From NCBI GenBank assembly GCA_008828725.1, contig MEHQ01002356.1, positions 528,514 to 592,513 of the forward strand: DNA of 64,000 nt. The letters run 5' to 3'. Source of the DNA: Saccharina japonica (Eukaryota; Sar; Phaeophyceae; Laminariales; Laminariaceae). Under the pieces are notes generated by a model. That model did no database searches. It saw nothing but the letters and a program-made list of their open reading frames with translations, and had not been told where the DNA came from. Shown in pieces: positions 22,975-33,864 of the stretch. A program made the translations under genes and the position numbers. Position 1 is the first letter of the stretch; every line of letters begins with the position of its first letter.

Positions 22975-24765
22975 TCAGAAATGACCTCTTTGTCTATTCA
23001 GTATCAGACAGGAGGAGCCCTTGCCGTTTTCGTGCTTGCCATCGCGGACGACCACAGCCGTGAAAACAGCGTGATTGGGGGGTATCGTTTCTTTAACCTG
23101 AAGCTCTTGAATTGCTTCAGCCAGTGAACTGAGGGTATCCGAATCGAGGAAGACAGGGCACCGGTCGAGTACAGATACAACCCCATTCATACTTAATAAG
23201 GGCGTAGAGCCATCCCACGGTAGGGGCGCAGCGGAATTTTCTGAGCTCCTCACATGAGGAGCTCAACATCTCACCCGAGCCATAACTTCGGAAACATTCG
23301 CTCGCGCAACTCGACCAAACCTTCCAATGCGGTAGTCCAAAAACAAATACACCAGTAAAATATGATTAGTATCCGGTGGTTACTCACGTAAGGATTACAA
23401 CCGGTCAGAAAATGTTGAGCCTAAAAGTGGTACCCCTACCGTGGGATTGCCCCGTACGGTGTGCTCTGCCTCCGATGAAGGCCTCAGTGGAGGGCGCGGT
23501 GTTGCAATGCTAGTTGTCGAGGTTCTGCCAATATTATGAGAGGTGCAGACGTGGTACCAAGTGGCTCTGAAAAACACTCGTTATATAGAATATACCAGTA
23601 TGATGCAAGCATAGGGGATTATGTGGCTGAGATGTCAAAACGAAGAAGAACGATCTAACTAAGTATGCCCTCTGTGACGCTATCCTCTCTGGAAGTATTC
23701 ACACACTACGGGTAGATGTACCCCACCGGCTGTTGTACGCGCCTCCTGTCTGTTCGACGGTCCAATTCCTTGATCCTTAGTTGAAAGGTGTCTGAAGTAC
23801 TTTCGTCCCGATAGAGGTAGGTTAAATATATCAAACGGAAATTTATGAAAACAGCTTGTACGCTCGCCGCGCATTGCATCCGTTCGATACGAAAAAGCAA
23901 GATGTTCCATATACTTGTTGGTATTGACTGTATATCAACCAGGTATACATGGACCTCGACGCCTAGACTATGACTCAACACGCCGTGCTTGTGACAGAGT
24001 GCTCCGGAAGGACTCAGGGGCTGATACCGACCCTAGGCCGCTAAGACTACAGTGTATCCAGCTATTTATTCTTGTATCCCATACCAGGCATTTGTTTAGG
24101 TAGACAATGCAACACACGTGGCTTTTTTCAGTGGCGTCAGGCTGGAGTTGCCCTGAAGGAGCCGCATATTATCGTCCCCCATCCCGCTCACATTATATGC
24201 TGGGTTCGTCGTACCGTTCAATCGATGGCGGTGCGTCACGTGCAATGTATCTTGGTGTGCTGACTGCGTTTGTATACTGCTTATGATATAGTTGAGATGT
24301 GCTGTGTGCGGAGGCAGAGTAACCCGTAGCTTTACACACGCCTTGCCGCGTAGTGCCTGACCTTGGCCCATGCTACTTAAATGAAAGTATTAAAATCATC
24401 CTCACCCTGGGGAAACGGATGCGCGGGTAGTGCAGGTGTAGAGTTTGAAGCTTGGTGGTTGCCACCCACCGCCGATGCCACCCCAGCGTATGTCTGGTGT
24501 ACGGCCAGCCCCTCCACATAAGTGACCTGTCTAGTGAGTAGCACTATAATGAGACAGTACCACAACAAACTGTCGCGGTGCTCTCTTGATGCGCATTAAA
24601 TATATGTCGTGATACCGATGAGACACTGCTTCTGCTTTGATATTCTGTTTGTTTCATATTATTTTGTTTGTATCTTCGACAGACTGTGATTGCGCAGACT
24701 GCACATCCAACCGGTGTAACACTCCTGTGGACCCATTTAGCTATCACCAAAACAACCTCTGGCAT
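22975..24765 (-). pseudogene. Decayed coding region of the right arm, copy 1
   Basis: Successive open pieces on the minus strand (24544-24765, 24377-24568, 24096-24371, 23706-23981, 22975-23253) lie in the order expected for one broken gene. They match the left arm (3475-5060) read on the plus strand. The last piece, 92 codons, is the best preserved: around LSSLAEAIQELQV it aligns with the remains FTLAEDAKALAVEAI in copy 2 (about 44655-44710). The first piece has a hydrophobic start and Cys pairs. I do not recognise the family. It is interrupted by stops and frameshifts unless several introns are present, which cannot be excluded. A palindrome GAGCTCCTC-ACAT-GAGGAGCTC sits at 23243-23264 just ahead of the last piece. 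Confidence 0.4.
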
Positions 24766-24867
24766 GCTGAAAAAGAAGGGAAATTAGAATGGCCGTTCGA
24801 CGGTCCGTATTGGAGCAAACGCAAAGCGCTACGGCAGCACACCGAAATTCGAATGGGCGACGCATAA
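24637..24867 (+). CDS. Small hypothetical frame upstream of the EsV-1-7 gene
   Basis: 76 codons on the plus strand, ending 213 bases before the EsV-1-7 start codon. It has a hydrophobic N-terminus, then CDCADC and a His/Trp-rich middle (HQNNLWHAEKEGKLEWPF). The composition is less repeat-like than in neighbouring frames. It might be an upstream exon, a separate small gene or chance. It overlaps the decayed minus-strand region. No family recognised. Confidence 0.2.
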   Translation: MIFCLFHIILFVSSTDCDCADCTSNRCNTPVDPFSYHQNNLWHAEKEGKLEWPFDGPYWSKRKALRQHTEIRMGDA

Positions 24868-25035
24868 TACTGTTGTAGGTCATGATAACCTGTTTTGTAT
24901 ACGAAATGTTTGAGACCAGTGCAATGCGGCCTTCCACTAGGAGGCCGTCACAAGGCCGCAATGGTTCACCGGTGACTCCGGTTGGAATAAGTACAATGTA
25001 TCAGTCTAAGCCTCCATGCTGTGTTTACATCGCCT

Positions 25036-25079
25036 TTTGTTTTTCCCTAGGTATTGCACCGCGGCAGTATTTGGGGACA
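25036..25079 (+). promoter_or_regulatory. Likely 3' splice site and short leader exon
   Basis: A pyrimidine tract TTTTGTTTTTCCCTAG ends at 25050. The 29 bases between it and the ATG (from GTATTGCACCG) closely resemble the same stretch of the second EsV-1-7 gene (from GTATTTCACCG, at 35138 on the minus strand), which also follows a pyrimidine tract ending CAG. Similarity between the genes starts sharply at this boundary, as expected for an intron in the 5' leader. Confidence 0.55.
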
Positions 25080-25982
25080 ATGGTGCGTTGCCCACGTGCT
25101 TCCTGCACACGACGCGCAAGCTTCAATGTCGAAGGCAGCAAGAAAGCGGCATACTGCAAACGTCATGCAGATGCCAGCATGGTGGACGTCCGCAGTAGGC
25201 GTTGCTTACATGGCTCTTGCAAAATGCAGCCACGCTTTAACGTTAAGGGCAGCAGGACTGCAGCGTACTGCAAGACACATGCTGAGGACGGAATGATACT
25301 CGTCGGCAAAAGGCGTTGCTCACATGGCTCCTGCACTACACAACCTAGTTTCAACGTTAAGGGTAGCAAGACGCCGGCGTACTGCAAGCAACACGCTGAG
25401 AATGGCATGGTAGATGTCCGCAATAGGCGTTGCTCGCACGACTCCTGCACAACACACCCATCGTTTAACGTCAAGGGCAGCAAAACGCCGGCGTACTGCA
25501 AGAGGCATGCTGACGACGGCATGGTAGACGTCTGCACCAAACGCTGCTTGCATGGTTCGTGTAATAAGCACCCACGTTTCAATGCCGAAGGCAGCAAGAG
25601 GGGATGGTACTGCAAAGAACATGCTGCGGACGGCATGCTGGACATGCGCAGCAGACGCTGTTCACACGACGCTTGCACTAGGATGCCGATATGGGGTGTA
25701 CCGAACGACGGTGTGGCCACTGCCTGTGCCATTCACAAAAACGATATTTCGGGCTTCAACGTGGTCTGTTTTAATGCCAGGTGTCGAGTGGATGGTTGTG
25801 CGAAACTGTCGCGGTGGGGGCTTGACGGGGAGCAGCCCACTCACTGCCCTCAGCACGGCACTCTTGAAAACGGACTCGTCTGCACTGTAAAGAGAACTCG
25901 CAGCGAGCGACAATTCCGTAGCACATCGCATGGTGCCGTCACGGGTCCCTCGTCCCGCGTTAAAACTGAGTGTTCGTTTTGA
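25080..25982 (+). CDS. EsV-1-7 repeat protein (7 repeats)
   Basis: 300 residues. The start MVRC is chosen over the upstream ATG at 24882 because the second gene has the same start and leader, and because upstream codons do not align between the two. From residue 4 there are seven Cys/His repeats. The first five follow C-x4-C-x16-C-x2-H-x12 exactly, with the conserved core FNVxGSK-x-AYC. The last two are divergent (core RWG or WGV, longer final spacer). The protein ends in a short polar tail with KTECSF, which the second gene shares as KTECTF. The spacing is that of the EsV-1-7 motif, known from phaeovirus EsV-1 and from the Ectocarpus IMMEDIATE UPRIGHT protein. The four ligands suggest zinc binding, and the molecular role is unknown. 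No signal peptide or membrane segment is seen after the chosen start. It is adjacent to the right arm of block 1 and points away from it. Confidence 0.9.
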   Translation: MVRCPRASCTRRASFNVEGSKKAAYCKRHADASMVDVRSRRCLHGSCKMQPRFNVKGSRTAAYCKTHAEDGMILVGKRRCSHGSCTTQPSFNVKGSKTPAYCKQHAENGMVDVRNRRCSHDSCTTHPSFNVKGSKTPAYCKRHADDGMVDVCTKRCLHGSCNKHPRFNAEGSKRGWYCKEHAADGMLDMRSRRCSHDACTRMPIWGVPNDGVATACAIHKNDISGFNVVCFNARCRVDGCAKLSRWGLDGEQPTHCPQHGTLENGLVCTVKRTRSERQFRSTSHGAVTGPSSRVKTECSF

Positions 25983-27097
25983 AATGTATGGCAGCGAACT
26001 GTAACAAAATCAGGGGCGGTTCGGCTATCTCTGTTGGTGGCTTGCGATGGCGACTGCCCATGTTAGCATTTATTCCACATCGAAATAATGTAGTTACCCG
26101 TACAACCAATGTATGATCAAAGCAGGCCTCGACATTTGCCCCAGTATATGTTTGGTTGTGGAGGGGTTGCTTAATACCTCATAGCTTGGAGCCTCACGAT
26201 CAGTGTTTTGGTGGTTCATAACTATAGTAGACTGTAGGTTGGGCGTCAGCCACGTGAACGTTGCTGGAAAAGCAGCAAACGGTTGCATTGAGTGATCTAT
26301 GCGCGCTGGCTGGACGCCTACTGCGATATGGGAAGCGGGTTTTCGGTGAAGATACTTTTCGCTGACGGCGCTCCTCAGCTTTAGAACTTCCCGGCATGAG
26401 CTTCTATTTCAATATGTCACGTCATATACACGCCTAGAAACTAGGCCAGGGGTTCGGTTCATCGGATTGGCGGTCAATATGTCACGTCATATACACGCCT
26501 AGAAAGTAGGCCAGGGGTTCGGTTCATCGGATTGGCGGCTTTTCCCCCCCTGATATCAGTTCCTTTAAGTGGGTATATCACAGGATCGTAGCGTTTCTAA
26601 AGGAAGGAGTCTCACAAAAATAACTAGGCTTATAACGTCTACCATAGCATGTGTCACTGACATTCTGGGGTAGCTAATGTGGCGTTCAACGGGTGCCCCA
26701 GAACGACGACGATTGTGCAGGTGTTCGCTGGATGTACAGTCGCCGCAAGGTCTGATTCTGTGAATGTAGTACCGGTCGCGACCTCTACAGAGGCTGAGGC
26801 GGACTTTTCATACCTCGAACGAGAACACTAGGCCTACTGAGAATCCCTTTCCTGGCGTCCCTGATTTTCCCGCGTGGATATACCTCACACCTGGTGCTCC
26901 TGTAAAATATACACCTGGTCTACATAATATTCTCCGATCATGGAAAATCGTTAGGCTGTTCGTTCGTACATCCGTCGGAGGCATGCTACGATAGATATAG
27001 CACTTAATGGGTGACACAGATTCTGAATGATCGCGCTTCTTAACCTTAAATCGCGGGACTATCGTTGCCGTGATGCAACAATATTCACACTACTGTA
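25983..27097. other. 3' flank of the EsV-1-7 gene; one tandem duplication
   Basis: The first 120 bases resemble the 3' flank of the second gene (GTGGTGGCTTCCGAT there against TTGGTGGCTTGCGAT here), so the duplicated gene unit included downstream sequence. A 65-base unit beginning AATATGTCACGTC is repeated twice in tandem with almost no change (26411-26475 and 26476-26540). Nothing else is recognisable. Confidence 0.6.
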
Positions 27098-28642
27098 TCT
27101 ATCTATTATATATAGTTCGTCTGATGCCCAAAAAACAATACTTTAATCAAATTATCTTTGATGCCCACTTTATCATAGGAACTTAGAGTGGAGCAAATGC
27201 AAAAAAAAAAAAAAATGTCCCACACACGTTCAAAACGCACGCTTATCCCTACGCCGGCATGCCCGGCACCGTCTTCTTACGTCGCAGGCTGGGATACTGT
27301 AGTACAACTCGTACGTGCGACGTGCCTGTCGTCGTAGCCACAGCGATTCGCGGCTGCTCTGCGTACGGGTATTGCAGCAGTGCGGTTACTACTTTTAACC
27401 TTTGCTGAGATTGTATCGTTCATCCTCGTTCTGGTCGTATTCGTATCGTATGATACGTACGTGGCCTTCTGTCACCGTACGCGACGAAAGCACCACTGCT
27501 TTAGAAACGGACGGGGTCTGTGAAGGCCCCTAGATAACGCCCCCTCCTCCTACCTCTGCTCGTGTTCAAAGCCGTCCCGAGTTCGCGAAGCTTGGTCATG
27601 TCACATGGCCTACTTACCAGGTACCGCGGGTGGTCCTCGGGAAAACAAGCATACGTATTCCACCCCATACCAGGTACCAGGTACGAGCAGGTGCCAGAGA
27701 TCACCAAGAACCACCCTCAAGTCAAGCACCGCCACCATTACCACACCACCAGCTGAGCACCAGCACCAGCAGAAACGTCTCGCTGCTGGTGGTGGTGGTG
27801 GTGGCTGTGTTTGCTTGTTTTGGTTTCTAGAACAAATCTCGATCACTCTGCGATGGTAAGAAAAAAATGATTTTTTTATGAATGCGGCGCAATAAGGTGA
27901 TACCAGGATACCAGGTATCATACCAGGCTAGACGGTGCCGCGAGATACCATATAGTAGCTCTTCAACGACACACCACGTTCAGAGCCATGCCGAGGTGAC
28001 ATGATCACGTGACATCCTCGCGAGCCTGCATCATGCTGTAATCATGCTGTCTGTGCACGCACGTATATACGTACCAGGTATATAAATAACCCTAACTTGG
28101 TCTTGTTGCGTATGTCTTCAAATGTATGCGGATATGTTTCCAATCTGTCTTGTCCGGTCACGGAACAGCAACGTACCGCCTTGCGGTTTTTCGTTTTGCG
28201 CAATCCTCTGCTGTGCGTTGCTGTGTGATACTTCTTCTCTTGAATTTTATTTCATTGTACGTACATACAATGTGCCTGCTGCATAACGTACATACGAAGT
28301 ACAATGTGCCTGCTGTATATACGTACGCAGAGTATATGCAGTATTTGTGCCCTGTTATAGTTTTCACGAAAAACTCGGAATGCATGCATGCACGAGTCAA
28401 ATGATCTCGATCATCAGCACAGCCACAGTCTCGCGAGGGATTTTGCAAGGCCCTTTCGCTATGACCGCAAGACAACCGACAACAACAAACAACGAGCTCT
28501 CAGGAACAGCCAGCCCCCCCCCTGTCCCCCCTGGCCACATCTATTTCAAATATGTTTTCCATCAAACAACCCGCATTGATTCGGAGTCAATCCCCTTCGT
28601 TTCTATTTCCTCAACCATTTGTACTCCTATTAAGAATCTTCC

Positions 28643-28965
28643 CCAGATGCTCCGAGTATACTCGATACTCCGAGTATCGAGTATTTTTCGTACTCCGAGT
28701 ACTGAGAGTATTAGAGTACTGGTGGCCTAAATACTCGGAGTACTTGGAGTATGACAGTACTGAAAGACCCAAATACTCCGAGTACTGGGAGTATGAGCAG
28801 TACTTATACTCGAGTATACAAGCAGTACTCGGAGTAAAAACATCTACGTAAATTACTCGGAGTACTCCGAGTATCGAGAGTATTGGACACCGAAATACTG
28901 CGAGTACAGCACAAAGTACCTGAAGTATTTTTTCTCGAAAATCTCTAATATTATACTCCGAGGTA
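28643..28965. repeat. ACTCGGAGTA motif array 1
   Basis: Dense run of TACTCGGAGTA / TACTCCGAGTA and GAGTACTC in both orientations, separated by 5-20 variable bases. Many neighbouring copies form perfect short palindromes such as CTCGGAGTACTCCGAG. Not translated in any sensible frame. Confidence 0.85.
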
Positions 28966-29725
28966 ATGGGAGCATCTGTGAAATTTGAAATGCTATAAAC
29001 GCCAGTCACATGCTCCCAGAACCTGGAGGAATGACGGCCGAGTCTTTAAAATGATGCAAAGATGCTCCTAACGTACTTACACTCCGAGTATNGCGAGACA
29101 CCATATAGTAGCTCTTCAACGACACACAACGTTCAGAGCCATGCCCAGGTGACATGCTCACGTGACATCCTCGCGAGCCTGCATCATGCTGTAATCATGC
29201 TGTCTGTGCACGCACGTATATACGTACATAAATAACCCTAACTTAGTCTTGTTGCGTATGTCTTCAAATGTATGCGTATATGTTTCCAATCTGTCCTGTC
29301 CGTTCACGGAACAGCAACGTACCGCCTTGCGGTTTTTCGTTTTGCGCAATCCTCTGCTGTGCGGTGCTGTGCGACTTTCTCTCTTGAATTTTATTTCATT
29401 GTACGTACATACAATGTGCCTGCTGTATAACGTACATATGATACAATGTGCCTGCTCTATATACGTAGGCAGAGTATGCAGAATTTGTGCCCTGTTAATA
29501 GTTTTCACGAAAAACTCGGTATGCATGCATGCACGAGTCAAATGATCTCGATCATCACTTGACCAGCACAGCCACAGTCTCGCGAGGGATTTTGCAAGGC
29601 CCTTTCGCAATGACCGCGAGACAACCGACAACAACAAACAACGTGCTCTCAGGAACAGCCAGCCCCCCCCCTGTCCCCCCTGGCCACACATCTATTTCAA
29701 ATATGTTGTCCATCAAACAACCCGC

Positions 29726-29966
29726 TTTTTTTTTTTTTTTTTTTTTCCATCCCATTTATTATCTTCGCACTTCCGTCTTTCTCCCTCCCTAGTCGTAACT
29801 CAGATCCGGGGTCACAGAGTAGGCTCCTCTCCCTCCTCCCCCACTACGGTTCTTGCCTTGCATTTTTATCGCGAGAAGACTTCAGCCTTTCCTTCCCTCG
29901 TCGACTCGCATCGAATTGTGCCTACCCACGCTACTATAAATTGGCGCTCTCAGCAGTTGATTCCGT
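29726..29966 (-). mobile_element. 5'-truncated SINE, with empty site at 28570
   Basis: Body of the 15530-15856 SINE on the minus strand with its tail as 21 T (29726-29746). The tRNA-like head is missing. The first unit of the tandem duplication reads AACCCGCATTGATTCGGAG at about 28567-28585 without the insert, so the SINE arrived after that duplication. Confidence 0.8.
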
Positions 29967-30039
29967 TTTTTTATTCGGAGTCAATCCCCTTCGTTTCTAT
30001 TCCCTTAACCATTTGTACTCCTATTAAGAATCTTCCACA

Positions 30040-30385
30040 GATGCTCCGAGTATAGTCGATACTCCGGGTATACTCGGAGTATCGAGTATTTTTCGTACTC
30101 CGAGTACTGAGAGTATTAGAGTACTGGTGGCCTAAATACTCGGAGTACTCGGTGTATGAACAGTACTGGAAGCCCAAATGCTCCGAGTACTGGGAGTATG
30201 AGCAGTACTTATACTCGAGTATACAACCAGTACTCGGAGTAAAAACATCTACGTAAATTACTCGGAGTACTCCGAGTATCGAGAGTATTGGACACCGAAA
30301 TACTGCGAGTGCACAAAGTACCTGAAGTATTTTTTCTCGAAAATACTCTAATATTACTCCGAGGTAATGGGAGCATCTGTGAATT
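30040..30385. repeat. ACTCGGAGTA motif array 2
   Basis: Second-unit counterpart of 28643-28965, with nearly the same order of motifs. Confidence 0.85.
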
Positions 30386-30477
30386 GTGAATAAACGCCAG
30401 TCACATGCTCCCAGAACCTGGGGGGAATGACGGCCGAGTCTTTCAAATTATGTAAAGATGCTCCAAACGTACTTCAC

Positions 30478-30800
30478 ACTCCGAGTATACTCCGAGTATC
30501 GAGTACATTTCGTACTCCGAGTACTTAGAGTACTGGCGGCCTGAATACTCGGAGTACTTGGAGTATGAGCAGTACTGAAACCCCAAATACCCGGAGTACA
30601 CGGAAGGAGTATGCACAGTATCGGACCCCGAAATACTCGGAGTACAAGCAGTATAGAGAGTGTTCATACCCGAAATACTCCGAGTACGAGCAGAGTTTCC
30701 CGGAGTATTGAACCCCGAAATACTCCGAGTACACGAAGTACCTGAAGTATGCTTTCTCCAATACTCCTTACTTTACTTCAAAGTACTCGGAGCATCTGTG
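30478..30800. repeat. ACTCGGAGTA motif array 3
   Basis: Further array of the same motif, not part of the tandem unit, with more substitutions. It ends about 85 bases before the Helitron-like hairpin. Confidence 0.85.
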
Positions 30801-30925
30801 GAATCTTCGTCGTCAATTTGTTTCCCATTTTATTCCTATAATTTGTTTTTTGAGCCTCTATCATATTTACTACTTGCTTCAATGGCCCTACCGCCGTGGG
30901 GGCGGGAGGGCCTCTTATTCCCTAG

Positions 30926-33864
30926 TACTTATTGTAGTTTATGCCATTGTCAATCGAGTAGCACGTTAATTTTCCTACAAAATCTGTTTTTCGGTGAGGT
31001 GTGGAGCTCCTCAAGTGTCCACCTTCAGGAGAAACGTGGTGCACCTCTAAAGTATCATAGCATGCGTCGTCCGTATGTCTGTACATCCCACGAATCACAC
31101 CACGCGTGACCTTCGTGTATCTCCCATTAACCGACCCCTTACCATTGACACCACCATACAACAGCGGGGTTTGGTATTACATGATGACACACATCAGCGG
31201 GGTGGCCTCCGCTAATTACATGATTGATTCCTTGGTACCCTTGTTCCGGTGCGATATTTGTTTCTGGCGAACGCATGCGATTGCCTACATTATACATCGC
31301 AAAACGACCTCAAGAGGGCCTTGTTTTAGAGTGGCCTCAGGTGTTCTTCAAATGCCGTACCGCCTCCGATAAAAACTAACGAGGACGGGGCTTGATTTCG
31401 ACTATTCGCGAGAACGCACAAAATCATCGGAGAAACGTCACACATTAATCGCTAGGTTACTACTGTATAACTACTTACACATCACGCACAAACGGACCAA
31501 GCGACACAGCTATAGCAGGAGGCCAACAGCGAAGGACGGCCGTCGCTCATGCCGTGCACATCCGTCGCGCCGGGTTGTGACTGTTTGCTAGACTGCTGCT
31601 GTATCATGTTTGTTTGGTGTGTTTTCTGCGGTGCGATCGCTCCGGCAGGTGTATCGAGACAGTCAGAGATGTCTGCCTTCGCAGCCCCAATTTTTGTCCA
31701 GGGCACTACAGTACAGTACAAGTAGCAACACGTATAACTTCAACAGCGAGGCGTGTGTGTAAGCCACGGGCACACCCTCCGCCGCCGCGACCACAATACA
31801 GGGCAAACAGAGCAAAGGAAATCTGCCGCTCATGTCGCGTGCATCCGATCTCGCAGATGAGAAGAGGTCGCTGAGATCCCGGGTGTATTCTGCTGCATTC
31901 ATGTGCTCGCAGTTATGCGATCACACTTGCATGTCTGCCGGTACAGCACATCCTGTTGTTGATGTCATAGGTCGGAACTCATTGGGGGCACAGCATGGGC
32001 ACATTCGCGACAAAACCGACTTTAAGATATATATTTTGTTGTAGAACAACTAACTGTAAAATATAGTCAAAACAGTAGCATCATAGCAGAATGTTGAGGA
32101 GAGGGACATGCAAAGGGTTCAGTCATACTGGCGTTCTCTGCGAGTTACGAACAACATCAACTTTGGGCGGGATCGCCGTACCGTCGTCTCAGCTACAGTA
32201 CGCACACCATGGCAGTATTGCGATGAATGCAAACCAGCAACGATGGGTGGAGCAGTTTTTGCGGTATCGCCGGCAGCGTAAGGAATGGGGTGGTTGCGCG
32301 GTGCTGCGAGAGGTGGTAGGGTAACGGATATTGCGAGTAACATTCTGAGTCGCTGCCCATGGTTTGAGAGAGGGTACGGCTGAAATAAGGACGATAATTC
32401 GGTGGAAATCTTCTTGCCGCGACTGACACTGCAGTAATGGGATTGGGCGTCAACACCGAACAGACAGGCGTCCAAATCCTCGCGGGCCAATTTTTCGGCT
32501 TAACGTGTTTCTGAATGACTGGGCTTAACCCAAGCCCGTCATAAGTCATTTTTCGTGTTTGCAAGAACGTTTTTAGGTATATGTACCTCTAGGCCATGGA
32601 AATGTGTCATGTATGTAGCTCCTCAAGTTATCACACCCTGATGAGAGAATGATGCACCTCAGTTATAACAAGTTCGTGTCTTCGTAGCATACTTCCGTGC
32701 TACCTTCGAAGAACCAAAAGGGGTAGAGTACCGCGGGAAAGGCACAACATACGATCAGGAATGACGACGCAGTGCCCGACCACTATTGTGGTGGCGGTGC
32801 CGCGATGTACGTGTTGGTGGCCACGTAAAGGTGGTGGGTACCGTATTGCCAGAGGTCTGGCCTCCCCCTTGATGGCTCCTGCCATGATCGACGAAAAAGG
32901 ACTGTTTGCGAGAATGGGGACAGCATTCCTCTTCTGATTGAGAGGATATGGGGATGCCCCATAGCGTACCTTGAAGTGCCGCATACAAAGCGGAATATAC
33001 ACTACATTCATCGGGGTACGATATCACAAAACGTGTACGTGCATGCGTCTACGGTGGATTATATTTTTTCAAAGAAGATGCAAACTACCACGTCCATAAG
33101 AAGCCTGCTTGCTGTCGTATGTAAATTTCCAACTACACTATCGGGGTATTCTACGTACTACCTCGGGATTGGTAATTGTTTACCGCTATATCGTGATTGT
33201 TGACCCACGCGTCACAGAGTCGGAACAACTACCCCGAGCATCTTTTCGGCCGCCCAATAGAAGGCCATTTTCGGGGAGCAGAATGTCGGTCGCATCCAAG
33301 AAGCACGATACGGTAGGTGGGCATGCTCAATTTGTTCGGGATTATCCGCTTCAGTTGCCCCATAGATACACCCAAACATAAATTTTAACTAATCGTAGGG
33401 TAAACCTTAACCCGAATAAAATATGCATGCCTAAATGCTAACCAAAACAAATATGCAACTCAGATGGGATGCTGGATAGTTCCTATGTTGAAGGGCTCCG
33501 TCCTGTCATGAATATTTTGGCAAAACCCGTGCTATATCGTACCATCCATCCTGAATGATAATTAACTCCCACTTCTGCTTGCACAATATGTTCTTCAGGA
33601 GGGATGCACTTAGCCTAGCCTACCCGACTAGCCCGTTCTCCTTATACTTGTATCATCCTGAGCTGGGTTCACCAGGCTCTAAAAAGCGAGCCTGGAACCT
33701 CTCATCTAAAGAGGACAATACTTTAGGCAACCGCTAAATACCATATATCATACTATAGTAAGCTACAGCCGTGGCAAGACGTTAGGCTGTGCAGTTTGCA
33801 ATCGGAAGCCACCACTGACACCTGAACAGAGTTGCAATATCCCCCGGTTGACTTCGGAAACATT
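30926..33864. other. Intergenic, no gene supported
   Basis: Frames on both strands are short and unrelated to each other, with nothing I recognise. The part next to 33865 is the 3' flank of the minus-strand EsV-1-7 gene. I see no tandem repeat, and no element ends beyond the Helitron-like terminus at 30925. Confidence 0.5.

Larger units (their letters stand above)
27945..30440. repeat. Tandem duplication of about 1.1-1.3 kb
   Basis: 27945-29091 matches 29093-30440 (for example 28010-28110 with 29160-29245, and 28380-28560 with 29520-29700). The difference in length is mostly a SINE in the second unit. A single N at 29092 sits exactly at the junction, so the arrangement could reflect assembly. 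Confidence 0.75.
27098..30925 (+). mobile_element. Helitron-like element candidate 2
   Basis: The left end TCTATCTATTATATATAG at 27098 follows A. The right end is a strong hairpin GGCCCTACCGCC-GTGGG-GGCGGGAGGGCC (30884-30912, one A/G mismatch in 12 pairs), then nine bases and CTAG (30922-30925), followed by T. This fits Helitron rules (TC start, hairpin plus CTRR end, A/T target). The interior is a tandem duplication (27945-29091 and 29093-30440) with arrays of the ACTCGGAGTA motif and a SINE. There is no helicase, so it is non-autonomous if real. Confidence 0.45.

Noticed and set aside
25163..25732. Long minus-strand frames opposite the first EsV-1-7 gene
   Set aside because: The frame is Cys/Leu-rich with a 38-codon period that simply mirrors the repeats of the plus-strand gene.
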